NCBI GenBank assembly: GCA_021818105.1 | Contig: JAKAFB010000021.1 | Location: 1-43,610, forward strand | DNA: 43,610 nt | Reading direction: 5' to 3' | Source: Acidobacteriota bacterium | GTDB taxonomy: Bacteria; Acidobacteriota; Terriglobia; Terriglobales; Acidobacteriaceae | Part shown: positions 1 through 8,159 of the stretch, one piece after another | Numbering within the stretch: the stretch's first letter is position 1 | Layout of the letters: every line of letters begins with the position of its first letter | Position numbers and translations under genes: made by a program | Notes under the pieces: model-generated | What the model was told of the DNA's origin: nothing | Database searches by the model: none | What the model saw: the letters and a program-made list of their open reading frames with translations, nothing else

Positions 1-2
1 AT

Positions 3-641
3 CCAACCGATACGATGACATTCGATCAGCGTGAAATGAGCATGCGCGGCAACAACATCCCATTTGCGCACGCCACCGCATTTCACGAGATGATTCCAGG
101 GCACTTCCTGCAGTTCTACATGTCGGCGCGCTATCGTCCTTATCGCAGCGCGTTCGAGACGCCGTTCTGGATTGAGGGTAACGCGCTGTGGTGGGAGATG
201 CTTTTCTGGGATAAGGGATTCGACAGTACGCCGGAAGAGCGCGTTGGCGCGCTGGTTTGGCGGATGCACCGTTCCGCGCGCATCATCTTCACCATGAACT
301 ATCACCTTGGCAGGTGGACGCCGGAACAGTGCGTGCAGTTTCTCATCAACAGTGTTGGGTTTGAGCCGGACAACGCATCCGCAGAGGTTCGGCGATCCTT
401 TGATGGATCAGTTGGCCCCCTCTATCAAAGTGCGTATCTGCTCGGCGCGCTTCAGTTTCGCGCAATGCACCACGAGCTAGTCGACTCAAAGAAGATGACT
501 GACCGCGAATTCCACGATGCAATTCTCCACGAAAACTTTATGCCGGTCGAGCTGCTTCGGGCGGACCTTGAGAATCAGAACCTGACTCGTGACTTTAAGA
601 CAAGCTGGAAGTTCTACGGCGATCATCCCACGCACCCCTGA
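3..641 (+). CDS. DUF885-family metallopeptidase-like protein, C-terminal part (5' truncated by window edge)
   Basis: Only the last ~212 codons are present; the frame is open to the first bases of the window, so the gene starts upstream. The fragment has the family's two hallmark segments: an HExxPGH metal-binding motif (FHEMIPGH, near residue 29 of the fragment) and, about 30 residues later, an EGxALW segment (WIEGNALWWE) that supplies a further acidic ligand. DUF885 proteins are predicted zinc-dependent peptidases, often secreted in Acidobacteria, but substrates are rarely known. The signal peptide, if any, lies outside the window. The gene converges with the minus-strand HAAS gene; the 150-bp gap holds a 15-bp palindrome. 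The family call is confident; the peptidase activity is inference. Confidence 0.85.
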   Translation, partial: PTDTMTFDQREMSMRGNNIPFAHATAFHEMIPGHFLQFYMSARYRPYRSAFETPFWIEGNALWWEMLFWDKGFDSTPEERVGALVWRMHRSARIIFTMNYHLGRWTPEQCVQFLINSVGFEPDNASAEVRRSFDGSVGPLYQSAYLLGALQFRAMHHELVDSKKMTDREFHDAILHENFMPVELLRADLENQNLTRDFKTSWKFYGDHPTHP

Positions 642-648
642 ATTGCAT

Positions 649-663
649 ATGTTCGTGGAACAT
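649..663. repeat. Short perfect palindrome between convergent genes
   Basis: ATGTTC-GTG-GAACAT is a 6-bp perfect inverted repeat around 3 bases, starting 8 bases after the stop of the DUF885 gene. It could form a small hairpin, but no T-tract follows on either strand, so it is at best a weak terminator or a chance palindrome. Confidence 0.3.
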
Positions 664-793
664 TCACCACAGTCTTATCTTATGAGAGATCGAAAATAGG
701 CAAGAGGAGTTGTGCGTAATCTGGAGTTCTCCGCAGAGACTGTGAATCTGTGGACTGCATCGTCGTCTGAATTTCCTGCCGTGATACGCGGGG

Positions 794-1825
794 TTAAATT
801 CTGGCCTGGCGGTCACGGCGAATGCTGAAGAACAAGCGGCTAAGATCCCAGAGCAGCTGAAGTACAACAATCACGAGCACGATCAGCAGTGCTTTGTGGA
901 TGCCCGCGTTGAGCGTGTTGATTGTGGAGCCGTAGCGAGCCATGTCGAGTTCTGGATTCTTAAGCATTACGATGACGTGGCCGGGTGCTCGGAGCAGCAC
1001 TGCGATGGGAATGAGAGCGAAGGCCTTGAAGACGATGTGCTGAAAGGGCTGCGGACGCTGCCAAGTACCCCTGGCAAGATCAATGCCGCGCCACACAAGC
1101 TGGAGGACGTTAAGCGCAATGACCCATGCGTAGAAGAGAAGCAGTACGGGCGCAAATTGGAAGGGGGATTGATCGAAATACTGCGCTCCTGGGCCAAACA
1201 GGAGAGCCGGATACTGCGGAATGAGCAGAAGCCAGATAAGGAAGAGCAATCCGAAGATTACTTCGGCAATTGCTTTTGGGAAGCTGCGCGGAGCCAGGCT
1301 GGGGTGAACCTTTTCCAGCGGAGGCAGCGAAGCAGGCGACCAACGCGTGGCTTGCTGGACGAAGGGCGCGCACTTTTCTGGATATCGAGCAGAGAGGAAC
1401 TCGATCACTGCAAAGACGAGGGTAATCCAGGCTGCAACGCCGAAGAGGACACCGGGGACCCGAAGAATCGCCTGAGGGACGGCAGGGGCATCAGGCTGGC
1501 CGAGCGCGATGAGCACAGCAGTGATGGCCGTGTAAATGATCAGAGCCCACATCAGAGCCGTCCGTAGCACAAACCAGTACATGGGAAAAATGGTGGGGCC
1601 GATGAGGGACTGTTGAGGCAGATAGCGTGCAGCCATCTGCATCGGTGATCCCATCTCACGAAGCCAGTCCTCGGCTTCGCCTTGGGTAAGCGGGCGGCCA
1701 AGTGCGGCCTCCTTGTCTTCCAACTGGGCTTCGAGATTGGCGCGCAGCTCTGCGAGAATGTCCTGCTGACGGGCGCGGGGCAGGTGCTTGCTGATGGCTT
1801 GCAGATAACGGTCGAGGAGTTCCAT
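794..1825 (-). CDS. HAAS-domain multi-pass membrane protein (PadR partner)
   Basis: A 343-residue protein. The first ~70 residues form a helical HAAS/DUF1700-like domain (DRYLQAISKHLP, then a regularly spaced ILAELRANLEAQ helix and an AEDWLREMGSP segment), typical of proteins encoded next to PadR regulators. About six hydrophobic segments follow (near residues 80-108, 123-145, 185-212, 220-243, 268-285 and 308-330), so it sits in the cytoplasmic membrane. The start at 1825 is preferred over the upstream in-frame codons because an AAGGA ribosome-binding site lies 7 bases before it and the family begins here. It lies 20 bp after the PadR gene and is presumably co-transcribed with it. The family is thought to transmit or modulate a signal to PadR; the ligand is unknown. 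Confidence 0.75.
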   Translation of the reverse strand: MELLDRYLQAISKHLPRARQQDILAELRANLEAQLEDKEAALGRPLTQGEAEDWLREMGSPMQMAARYLPQQSLIGPTIFPMYWFVLRTALMWALIIYTAITAVLIALGQPDAPAVPQAILRVPGVLFGVAAWITLVFAVIEFLSARYPEKCAPFVQQATRWSPASLPPLEKVHPSLAPRSFPKAIAEVIFGLLFLIWLLLIPQYPALLFGPGAQYFDQSPFQFAPVLLLFYAWVIALNVLQLVWRGIDLARGTWQRPQPFQHIVFKAFALIPIAVLLRAPGHVIVMLKNPELDMARYGSTINTLNAGIHKALLIVLVIVVLQLLWDLSRLFFSIRRDRQARI

Positions 1826-1845
1826 GGCGTTTTCCTTGCTGTACG

Positions 1846-2187
1846 CTACTCGGACTGCCCGAGGATGCGATGGATGGATGCGTTGAGTTCCTGCCACTCT
1901 GCCAGAAGTTGCGTCAGCATCTGCTCGCCGAGAGCGGAAAGACGGTAAAAACGCTTGTTGCGCTTATCCTCTTCGCGCCACTGGCTCACCAGCAGGCCTT
2001 GAACCTCAAGGCGACGCAAGAGCGGGTAAAGAGTGCTTTCATCAATGACTAAGCCGCGATCGGCAAGCGCCTTGCGGAGTGTGTAGCCGTAGTGCTCCTG
2101 GCGTAGTTGGCCAAGTGTGGCCAGGGTGAGGCAGCCACGGCGAAGCTCCAGCCGAAGGTTCTCGAAGAGGTTTTCACGGTCGCCCAT
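1846..2187 (-). CDS. PadR-family transcriptional regulator
   Basis: A 113-residue winged-helix protein of usual PadR (subfamily s1) length. The core reads GYTLRKALADRG, then DESTLYPLLRRLEVQGLL, the recognition helix and wing, followed by RFYRLSALGEQML. The start MGDREN (2187) is chosen over an in-frame codon at 2244 because the upstream codons overlap the promoter elements at 2216-2244. It is the first gene of a two-gene unit with the HAAS membrane protein. PadR proteins usually repress their own operon; the palindrome over the -10 box fits autorepression. The inducer cannot be told from sequence. Confidence 0.88.
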   Translation of the reverse strand: MGDRENLFENLRLELRRGCLTLATLGQLRQEHYGYTLRKALADRGLVIDESTLYPLLRRLEVQGLLVSQWREEDKRNKRFYRLSALGEQMLTQLLAEWQELNASIHRILGQSE

Positions 2188-2198
2188 CGCACGCCTCA

Positions 2199-2244
2199 CA
2201 TACTGTACGAAACATACTGTATGACATATAGTGTGTAACGTCAA
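2199..2244 (-). promoter_or_regulatory. Promoter and candidate PadR operator
   Basis: On the minus strand a -35 TTGACG (2239-2244) and a -10 TACAGT (2216-2221) are separated by exactly 17 bp. The -10 lies inside a perfect palindrome CATAC-T-GTATG (2213-2223), and the half sequence CATACTGTA recurs as a direct copy at 2199-2207, 14 bp away. Repeated dyads over a promoter directly before a padR gene are the expected arrangement for autoregulation. The promoter is well supported by sequence; the identity of the binding protein is inferred from position. Confidence 0.65.
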
Positions 2245-2987
2245 GTATCAGAAATGAGAATTCCTTGAGGCAAGGACTGCGGGGCATGGACGAAGGCTCA
2301 GTCAGGGTAATGCAAGTGTGGAGGCAGGCATCGAGTCGCGGGCCGAGATAACTGGAATCACAGGCATTAGGGTGCCATATTTCTGTAATAAACAAAGTGC
2401 GGCGGATCGCTGCCAAGGAACTGTTCTGGCATCTTGAAGGATGCAGTCAGCACCAGCCTCCGAGGGTCCGGGCTTGGCTTACGGCACTGTCTGGATCACG
2501 ATATCGTCAGCGGCTAGGCTCCGCCGCTACTGAAGTCGATCCGGGGATCCATCAAGCCGTAAGCAAGGACGGCATGGCATTCGCACCCGCTCGGGCAGAC
2601 CCTGCATGTCCTGTCGGGCGTGGGCCGCGTGCAAGGAATATGCGATCCCTCTGGAAGATTCACACCGGCGACACGGTCTTCATTAAACCTGTAGAAATGC
2701 GCTGGCATGGCGCAGCGTCGTAACACATATATGATGATGCACGTTTCCCTGCATGAACGGGGCGAGAATGCATCGATCCTGTTTGGGGAGAGAGAGTAAC
2801 TGGCGAGAAGTACACTGTTGCACGGCCAAAAGAAGGGTGAAACCTGGCGCTTGAGCCGAATAGGTCGTCGAGTCGGTTAGCATTGCCAACTACGCTCTCA
2901 TCGTTTGGTTTCCTGCAGTTCCTACCTGTGCTGCTGTGTTTTCTCTCTACGTACTTAGGACCGGCTTGCTCTGTGCGAGACCTCCTC
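2245..2987. other. About 740 bp without a recognisable gene
   Basis: Between the PadR promoter and the promoter of the propeller/PHP gene there are only short open frames on both strands, none with a ribosome-binding site plus a recognisable motif. Two overlapping antiparallel frames (2397-2723 plus, 2514-2726 minus) are the longest; the minus one has a Cys-containing stretch (RTCRVCPSGCEC) but matches nothing I know. This could be decayed coding sequence or a regulatory/ncRNA region. No tRNA-like fold or terminator was seen. Confidence 0.5.
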
Positions 2988-3016
2988 TTGGTTGATTGAA
3001 GCGTGTGCGTTAGACT
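2988..3016 (+). promoter_or_regulatory. Candidate promoter for the propeller/PHP gene, close to the start codon
   Basis: A -35-like TTGGTT (2988-2993) is followed by a 17-bp spacer and a -10-like TAGACT (3011-3016). The ATG at 3029 is only 12 bp after the -10 box, so the predicted 5' leader would be about five bases, too short for a Shine-Dalgarno; none is visible. Confidence 0.4.
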
Positions 3017-3028
3017 GCTCGCACATCT

Positions 3029-5623
3029 ATGAAGGCCAACCAGTCATTAGTATTTCAGCAACGGCGCATCTGCAGAGCATACCGAATCAACTTCCTGACG
3101 TTCTTCACGCTGATGTTGACAGCGCAATCCCTGATTGCCCAGCGCATGCCGTTACTGAAGCAGATCGATCTGCCGCATCCTTACTATTACCGCGAGATGT
3201 ATCTGCCGCAGTTGACCACGGGACCGAGTTCGGCTGCATGGTCTCCTGATTCGCGCTCGCTAGTGTATTCCATGACTGGATCGCTATGGAGGCAGGCATT
3301 GGATTCAGGCACAGCAGAGCAACTCACCGCAGGACCTGGCTATGACTATCAGCCTGACTGGTCTCCTGACGGACGTTGGATTGCCTACGTGAAGTACCAG
3401 CACGACGCGATGGAACTTTGGGTCCTCGATGTTGAGAAGAGGCAGGTGCATCAACTCACCTTCGCCGGGGCTGTGAATGTTGAGCCGCGCTTCTCGCCAG
3501 ATGGCAAGCATATCGCTTTTGTCTCCACTGCCTATCACGGCCACTTTCACATTTTTGTCGGCGACTTTCAGGATGGAGAGTTGACGGGCGTACAACGGCT
3601 CACCGGCGAGACGCGAAGCAATCTGCCCCGCTTTTACTACAGCGAATTCGATCACGAAATCAACCCTGTGTGGTCGCCGGATGGGAAAGACCTGATCTTT
3701 GTTTCCAACCGCGGTCATATCTACGGAACCGGCGCCTTTTGGCGGATGAAGGCAGAACCCGGCGCGGAGGCACACGAGATTCACTACGAGGAGACTGCGT
3801 GGAAGGCGCGGCCGGATTTCTCGCCTGACGGGAAACGTATCGTCTATGCGTCGTATCTGGGCGGCCAGTGGCATCAGCTCTGGCTTATGCCGTCAGAAGG
3901 CGGCGATCCCCTTCCGATTTCCTACGGGGACTTCGACAACACCAATCCCCGCTGGTCGCCGGACGGCACACGCATCGCATTCATATCAAACCGGAGCGGC
4001 AACACCTCACTGTGGGTACAGGATGTTCTGGGCGGAGCGCAGCGCCAGGTTTTTGCGAAAGACAAGCACTATTTGCTGCCGATGGGGCATTTGAGCATCA
4101 CCGTCCTCGATCCTTCAGAAAGGCCGACACCTGCTCGCATCTCAGTGACAGGTGCGGACGGTAGAGCCTACGCGCCCGATGATGCATGGATGCATGCCGA
4201 AGACGGCTACGTCGATCCTAAGAGCGCGTTTGAGAGCCATTACTTCCACAGCACAGGCAAGGCAGAGTTGGAAGTTCCTGCAGGCAGTGTTCAGGTTGAA
4301 GTCACCAAGGGACTCGAGTACTTCGTGGCAAGAGAGATCGTTGCCTGCAGCCCGAACGCTCATCTCATCATCCATCTGAAGCCACTGCAGATTCCCACGG
4401 ACGCGAATTCCCGCTGGGTAAGTGCTGACCTGCACATGCACATGAATTACGGGGGGACTTATCGCAACGCGCCAACTAACCTTGTGGCGCAGCAAAGGGC
4501 AGAGGGTCTATTTCTGGTTGAAGATGTGGTGGTGAACAAGGAGCAGAGGATCCCTGATATTTCCTACTTCCGAACCACTCCTGACCCAGCCTCAACCCCG
4601 AACCACTGGCTGCTCTACGGGCAGGAGTTTCACACCAGCTACTGGGGACATTTGGCGTTGTTAAATCTCACGCATAACTTTCTGCTGCCGGACTACGCCG
4701 CATATAGCAATACCGCAGCAGCGAGCCTTTTCCCAACGAATGCAGTGGTGGAGGATCTTACGCACAGGCAACAGGGCCTGGTTGGCTACGCGCATCCCTT
4801 CGATATCGAGGTGGACCCGGCGGGCGACCGCACGCTGACACACGGTCAACCTTTGGATGAGGCTCTAGAACTGCCCGTAGACGCGGCCCTGGGTAAAGTG
4901 GATTACGTCGAAGTGCTGGGCTTCAGCGATCACCGCATGACGGCATCAGTCTGGTACCGCCTGCTCAATTGTGGATTTCGACTGCCGGCCGGAGCGGGCT
5001 CTGACACCATGGCCAACTATGCTTCGCTCCACGGGCCAGTCGGCCTGGTCCGCGTCTTTGCCAGCATTCCCAAGAATGCAACACCCCCGGCGCCTTTGAT
5101 GGAAGCACTCAAGCATGGGCGTACGTTTGCCACCAACGGCCCGCTGCTGGGGTTGACCCTCGGCGGCAAGGCTGTGGGCGACGAATTGAAGCTCCCGGCG
5201 GGTGAGAACAAGGTGGAGTTCGCTGGCTGGTTTCGTTCCTTTGTGCCTGTCGATCACTTTGAACTCGTTTGCAACGGCAAAGTCGTGCGCGACCTGAAGC
5301 TCCACGGCGACCGGCAATCGGCCAACGTAAAAGGCAGCATCCTGATCTCGCACAGCGGCTGGTGCGTTCTTCGCGCGTCCAGTGACAAGGCGGAGCATCC
5401 AGTGCTTGATGACTACGTCTACAGCACAACCAGCCCAATCTACGTGAACGTAGAGGGATCTGCTCCAAGGCCGGTAGAGGACGCCGAGTTCTTTATCACA
5501 TGGATTGACCGCCTGATCGCAACGACAAAGGCCAACAAGAATTGGAACACCCCTGCGGAGGAAGCATCCACATTACGGACACTGGAGCAGGCTCGGCAGA
5601 TCTATGCAAAATTGCTACGGTAG
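3029..5623 (+). CDS. Secreted beta-propeller (PD40) / CehA-type PHP metallohydrolase fusion
   Basis: An 864-residue protein. A hydrophobic stretch (residues ~20-37, ending near LIAQ) looks like a signal peptide, so export is likely. Residues ~60-370 hold at least five TolB/PD40 beta-propeller repeats with the recurring WSPDG or FSPDGK signature (for example PDWSPDGRW, VEPRFSPDGKH, NPRWSPDGTR). From ~460 onward a PHP-like hydrolase domain starts with ADLHMHMNYG, an HxH metal motif, and continues with GQEFHTSYWGH, GLVGYAHPFD and AGSDT, the pattern of the CehA/McbA metallohydrolase family. Those enzymes hydrolyse ester-type bonds using bound metals; the natural substrate here is unknown. The start at 3029 lacks a Shine-Dalgarno; the next in-frame ATG (residue 29) would cut into the signal peptide. 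It appears monocistronic. Confidence 0.75.
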   Translation: MKANQSLVFQQRRICRAYRINFLTFFTLMLTAQSLIAQRMPLLKQIDLPHPYYYREMYLPQLTTGPSSAAWSPDSRSLVYSMTGSLWRQALDSGTAEQLTAGPGYDYQPDWSPDGRWIAYVKYQHDAMELWVLDVEKRQVHQLTFAGAVNVEPRFSPDGKHIAFVSTAYHGHFHIFVGDFQDGELTGVQRLTGETRSNLPRFYYSEFDHEINPVWSPDGKDLIFVSNRGHIYGTGAFWRMKAEPGAEAHEIHYEETAWKARPDFSPDGKRIVYASYLGGQWHQLWLMPSEGGDPLPISYGDFDNTNPRWSPDGTRIAFISNRSGNTSLWVQDVLGGAQRQVFAKDKHYLLPMGHLSITVLDPSERPTPARISVTGADGRAYAPDDAWMHAEDGYVDPKSAFESHYFHSTGKAELEVPAGSVQVEVTKGLEYFVAREIVACSPNAHLIIHLKPLQIPTDANSRWVSADLHMHMNYGGTYRNAPTNLVAQQRAEGLFLVEDVVVNKEQRIPDISYFRTTPDPASTPNHWLLYGQEFHTSYWGHLALLNLTHNFLLPDYAAYSNTAAASLFPTNAVVEDLTHRQQGLVGYAHPFDIEVDPAGDRTLTHGQPLDEALELPVDAALGKVDYVEVLGFSDHRMTASVWYRLLNCGFRLPAGAGSDTMANYASLHGPVGLVRVFASIPKNATPPAPLMEALKHGRTFATNGPLLGLTLGGKAVGDELKLPAGENKVEFAGWFRSFVPVDHFELVCNGKVVRDLKLHGDRQSANVKGSILISHSGWCVLRASSDKAEHPVLDDYVYSTTSPIYVNVEGSAPRPVEDAEFFITWIDRLIATTKANKNWNTPAEEASTLRTLEQARQIYAKLLR

Positions 5624-6058
5624 GTGAGATATTTGCATCCCAGTGCAGACTGAGAGCTATCTATAAAGATGATGAATTAGTTGGTTACTCGTCAGCGCCA
5701 GTATCATGCCCGCTCATCTCGCGCGTACCCGCATTGGGGTCGAATATACCTGCCATGCACCCACGCGCGGAGTGCCTCAATGCCAATCCTCCCAATGCTG
5801 CAGCCAAGGCATCCAGCATGCTCGAACAAACTTGCGTATACCGGCGCACTAGCTTGCGATCGCCAGCAAGCGCAGCCCCTGCGCATGGTGAACGGCGTGG
5901 GAACATGCCGGACATATACCCTTCCTGCCTCTAAAGCAACCGGGCTGCCCGAGTAGCTTTCCATCGGGTAGCCCGGTCGCATTACGATGAACGACCTGCG
6001 GTTGGAATCAATGAATCTGCAAGCTGCTAAGTTGGTGATTGAAATTCGCCTTTCCTTC
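5624..6058. other. Intergenic region, 435 bp, no convincing gene
   Basis: Open frames on both strands here overlap one another and lack recognisable motifs or a ribosome-binding site. The only structure seen is the hairpin at 5939-5977. A GGGTCGAAT stretch near 5737 resembles a tRNA T-loop, but no acceptor or anticodon stem can be built around it. Confidence 0.5.
5939..5977 (-). terminator. Probable terminator hairpin after the outer-membrane protein gene
   Basis: Arms at 5939-5951 (ACCGGGCTGCCCG) and 5965-5977 (CGGGTAGCCCGGT) pair over 13 bp with a single G-T wobble and a 13-base loop. It lies 82 bp past the stop of the minus-strand barrel gene. Downstream on the minus strand is only a modest T-rich stretch (TTGCTTTAG), so intrinsic termination is likely but not textbook. 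Confidence 0.5.
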
Positions 6059-6706
6059 TTAGCGTGATCCCATCTTGAAGTTCAGACCTGCAATGTACCG
6101 GAAGTTATTCTGCCCTGCGTCGTTGAAGATGTTCGTGAAACGCGTATACAGGTAATCGAACTGACCGACCTTGAAATCAATCCGATCATTGATCGGGATA
6201 TCGAGTCCGCCGCCTGCCGACATCGCGAATCCATTGCCGTTTGGTGTAGAAGAAATGGCGCAAGCCCCAGCTACGGGTTGGCAAAGGGTCTTGTATGCAT
6301 TGCCATACACAGAGCTATGGGCAGCACCGAAGAGAAGGTCGAAATACGGGTGGACCCTGGGCGCCGGGTAGAACTTGACCACAGGCCCGAACAGGTAAGT
6401 AAACAGATTGCCTGATACGGATCCACTGGCACCGGAGGGAAAGTCTGTGTTGGGCGGGATCGTGAACTGAGTGGTATTGCTGTTATATCCCTGCAGGTCC
6501 ATCGCGATTCCTATGTTATTTGTGACATTGTACTTAAACATGCCTCCGCCGCCGTTGAAGCTATGTCCTTTCGTATAGGATGCGCTGGGAGAGTAGCGTG
6601 CAAATGAGTAGTCTAAACTCAGTTCCATCCTTGGAGCCTCCTGCGCCCATGCCCACGAGCCCAGAAGCATCACAGCCGCAAATTGCACTACATGACGAAT
6701 CTTCAT
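6059..6706 (-). CDS. Outer-membrane beta-barrel protein (OmpA/OmpW-like porin domain)
   Basis: A 215-residue protein with a clear signal peptide (MKIRHVVQFAAVMLLGS, cleavage after AWA). The mature part alternates short amphipathic beta strands with Gly/Asn-rich turns (SFNGGGGMFKYNVTNN, YLFGPVVKFYP, FAMSAGGGLDIP, IDFKVGQFDYLY) and ends in a strand closing with FKMGSR, the pattern of an eight-stranded OmpA-like barrel. Of three in-frame starts within 12 bases (6718 TTG, 6712 and 6706 ATG), the last is chosen because GGAG lies six bases before it. No peptidoglycan-binding OmpA domain is present, so a simple barrel of unknown function is the best description. Confidence 0.75.
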   Translation of the reverse strand: MKIRHVVQFAAVMLLGSWAWAQEAPRMELSLDYSFARYSPSASYTKGHSFNGGGGMFKYNVTNNIGIAMDLQGYNSNTTQFTIPPNTDFPSGASGSVSGNLFTYLFGPVVKFYPAPRVHPYFDLLFGAAHSSVYGNAYKTLCQPVAGACAISSTPNGNGFAMSAGGGLDIPINDRIDFKVGQFDYLYTRFTNIFNDAGQNNFRYIAGLNFKMGSR

Positions 6707-7005
6707 CTCCATCTCCAATGTCTGAGATCCGAACCATCACAGCTGAACTGCATAAACGGCAATTCCCATCGATACGGCTCAAGATAGGAATTTCCGCAAC
6801 TCTGCGGTCCCCTGTGACTCAGCGCAAAGTATCTCGCCAACCAGTTCTTCGGGCTACTAGCAACAATTGCAGTGATAGAGGAGAAAGTCATCGATGGTGT
6901 AGCTTCCTTCAGCGCTTCTGCCCAGCAACAGCCCATAACAATGGACTCAGCGAAGAAAGCCTATTGCTTGCGAGAGGAGCTTTGGAATGCGGACCAAAAC
7001 GTCCG
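6707..7005. other. Intergenic region before the barrel gene
   Basis: About 300 bp holding the presumed minus-strand promoter of the barrel gene. A 6-bp inverted repeat (GCGGAC at 6989-6994, GTCCGC at 7001-7006) touches the stop codon of the methyltransferase gene and could be a weak terminator; no T-tract follows. No gene was recognised. Confidence 0.4.
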
Positions 7006-8115
7006 CTAGCCCCAAACATCGCGTGCTACGTCAACAACCATCTGCAGCTTGGCCCACTGTTCGTCTTCAGTGAGGAGATTGCCTTCCATAGTGGACGCGA
7101 ATCCGCACTGGGGACTGATGGCAAGCTGCTCCAGAGGCAGGACCTTCGCTGCCTCATCGATGCGCTTGAGCAAGTCTTCTTTTCTTTCCAGTGCCGGACG
7201 CTTGGTGCTGACGAGCCCAAGGACCACGGTCTTTCCCTTCGGAACGTAAAGAAGCGGCTCAAATGTGCCTGAGCGCTCATCGTCATACTCCAGCAGAAAT
7301 CGATCGACATCCAGTTCGTGAAATATGCGTTCTGCGATTGCTTCGTATCCGCCTTCCGCATACCAGTGGCTCCGATTGTTTCCACGGCAAAGGTGAATAG
7401 CTCTTGTGACATTCGGGTGCTTAGCTGCAGCAAGGCATGCATTGTCTGCTTTTAATGATGCGGACAGCATCTGCGCGGGATCAACACGCAGTTCACGCTG
7501 CATCCATGCAGCCCATTTCGGATCGAGGTAATAGCTGTACCGCGGTGCATCTATCTGCAGGTAGGAGATTCCGCTAGTCGCAAGGCATTTGATGTCCTCA
7601 GCCATGATTGCGGTGATCGCATCGAGCAGAGCATACGGGTCTTTGTACACCACATCAGTGATGCCATATTTGAATGAAATGGCGGGGAACTGTGTAGCAC
7701 TCGGGAGCGTAATCTTGATAGCGCCCTGAGAATGTGTGCGCAGGAATGGAAGTTCGCGGCCAGTAAGGGGCTGCTTCTGGTGGAGCGCTGCATTCACAAT
7801 TCCGTTGATTCTGCTAACGGTTGGCGATGCCTGCTTGTCCTTCTGTGCCCCCTCTTTCCACATGCGAGCGACCTCGCCTGAAAAGTCGAATCCGTCAACC
7901 GCATCTGTGAAATCGCTCATGAAGTTGGTGCGGCGTAGTTCGCCGTCGGTAAATGCTTCAAAGCCGATCTCTTTTTGCCGCTGCAGGACGCGGAGAATGT
8001 GCTTATCTTCCAATGCTTGAAGGACCTGAGCTGACACTTGCGAATGCCTTGCATCGAGAAGCTCCGCAGGGCGGAGAAGACTTCCAACGTGATCGGCGCG
8101 ATAAGACTTGGACAT
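7006..8115 (-). CDS. Core-MetE-like (cobalamin-independent) methyltransferase, YxjG type
   Basis: A 369-residue protein equivalent to the catalytic C-terminal half of MetE, without the N-terminal half. It opens with YRADHVGSLLRP, typical of the YxjG/YxjH branch. All zinc ligands expected in MetE-type enzymes are visible: His and Cys in HLCRGN, Glu in LLEYDDE, and Cys in SPQCGFAST. Such enzymes move a methyl group to a thiol, classically from 5-methyltetrahydrofolate to homocysteine, but short forms differ in methyl donor. The start at 8115 has GGAAGGAA 7 bases upstream. It follows the IclR gene by 44 bp on the same strand, so it is probably co-transcribed with the regulator of the aromatic operon. 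This suggests a link to methoxyl (C1) metabolism, for example of vanillate; that role is inference. Confidence 0.75.
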   Translation of the reverse strand: MSKSYRADHVGSLLRPAELLDARHSQVSAQVLQALEDKHILRVLQRQKEIGFEAFTDGELRRTNFMSDFTDAVDGFDFSGEVARMWKEGAQKDKQASPTVSRINGIVNAALHQKQPLTGRELPFLRTHSQGAIKITLPSATQFPAISFKYGITDVVYKDPYALLDAITAIMAEDIKCLATSGISYLQIDAPRYSYYLDPKWAAWMQRELRVDPAQMLSASLKADNACLAAAKHPNVTRAIHLCRGNNRSHWYAEGGYEAIAERIFHELDVDRFLLEYDDERSGTFEPLLYVPKGKTVVLGLVSTKRPALERKEDLLKRIDEAAKVLPLEQLAISPQCGFASTMEGNLLTEDEQWAKLQMVVDVARDVWG

Positions 8116-8159
8116 AGTCGATTCCTTCCCAAACTTTCGTTGAGCTCTGGCTGAGTGGT

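Noticed and set aside
896..1567. Plus-strand 223-codon open frame opposite the HAAS gene
   Set aside because: It is the antisense of transmembrane codons, has unnatural charged composition and no ribosome-binding site; a shadow of the real gene.
2252..2262. AAATGAGAATT near the PadR promoter, similar to the 13-mer motif
   Set aside because: Only a partial match, and in the opposite orientation to the padR gene; treated as chance.
5730..5750. Possible tRNA T-arm-like GGGTCGAAT
   Set aside because: No cloverleaf can be drawn around it and no CCA-type acceptor end is present.
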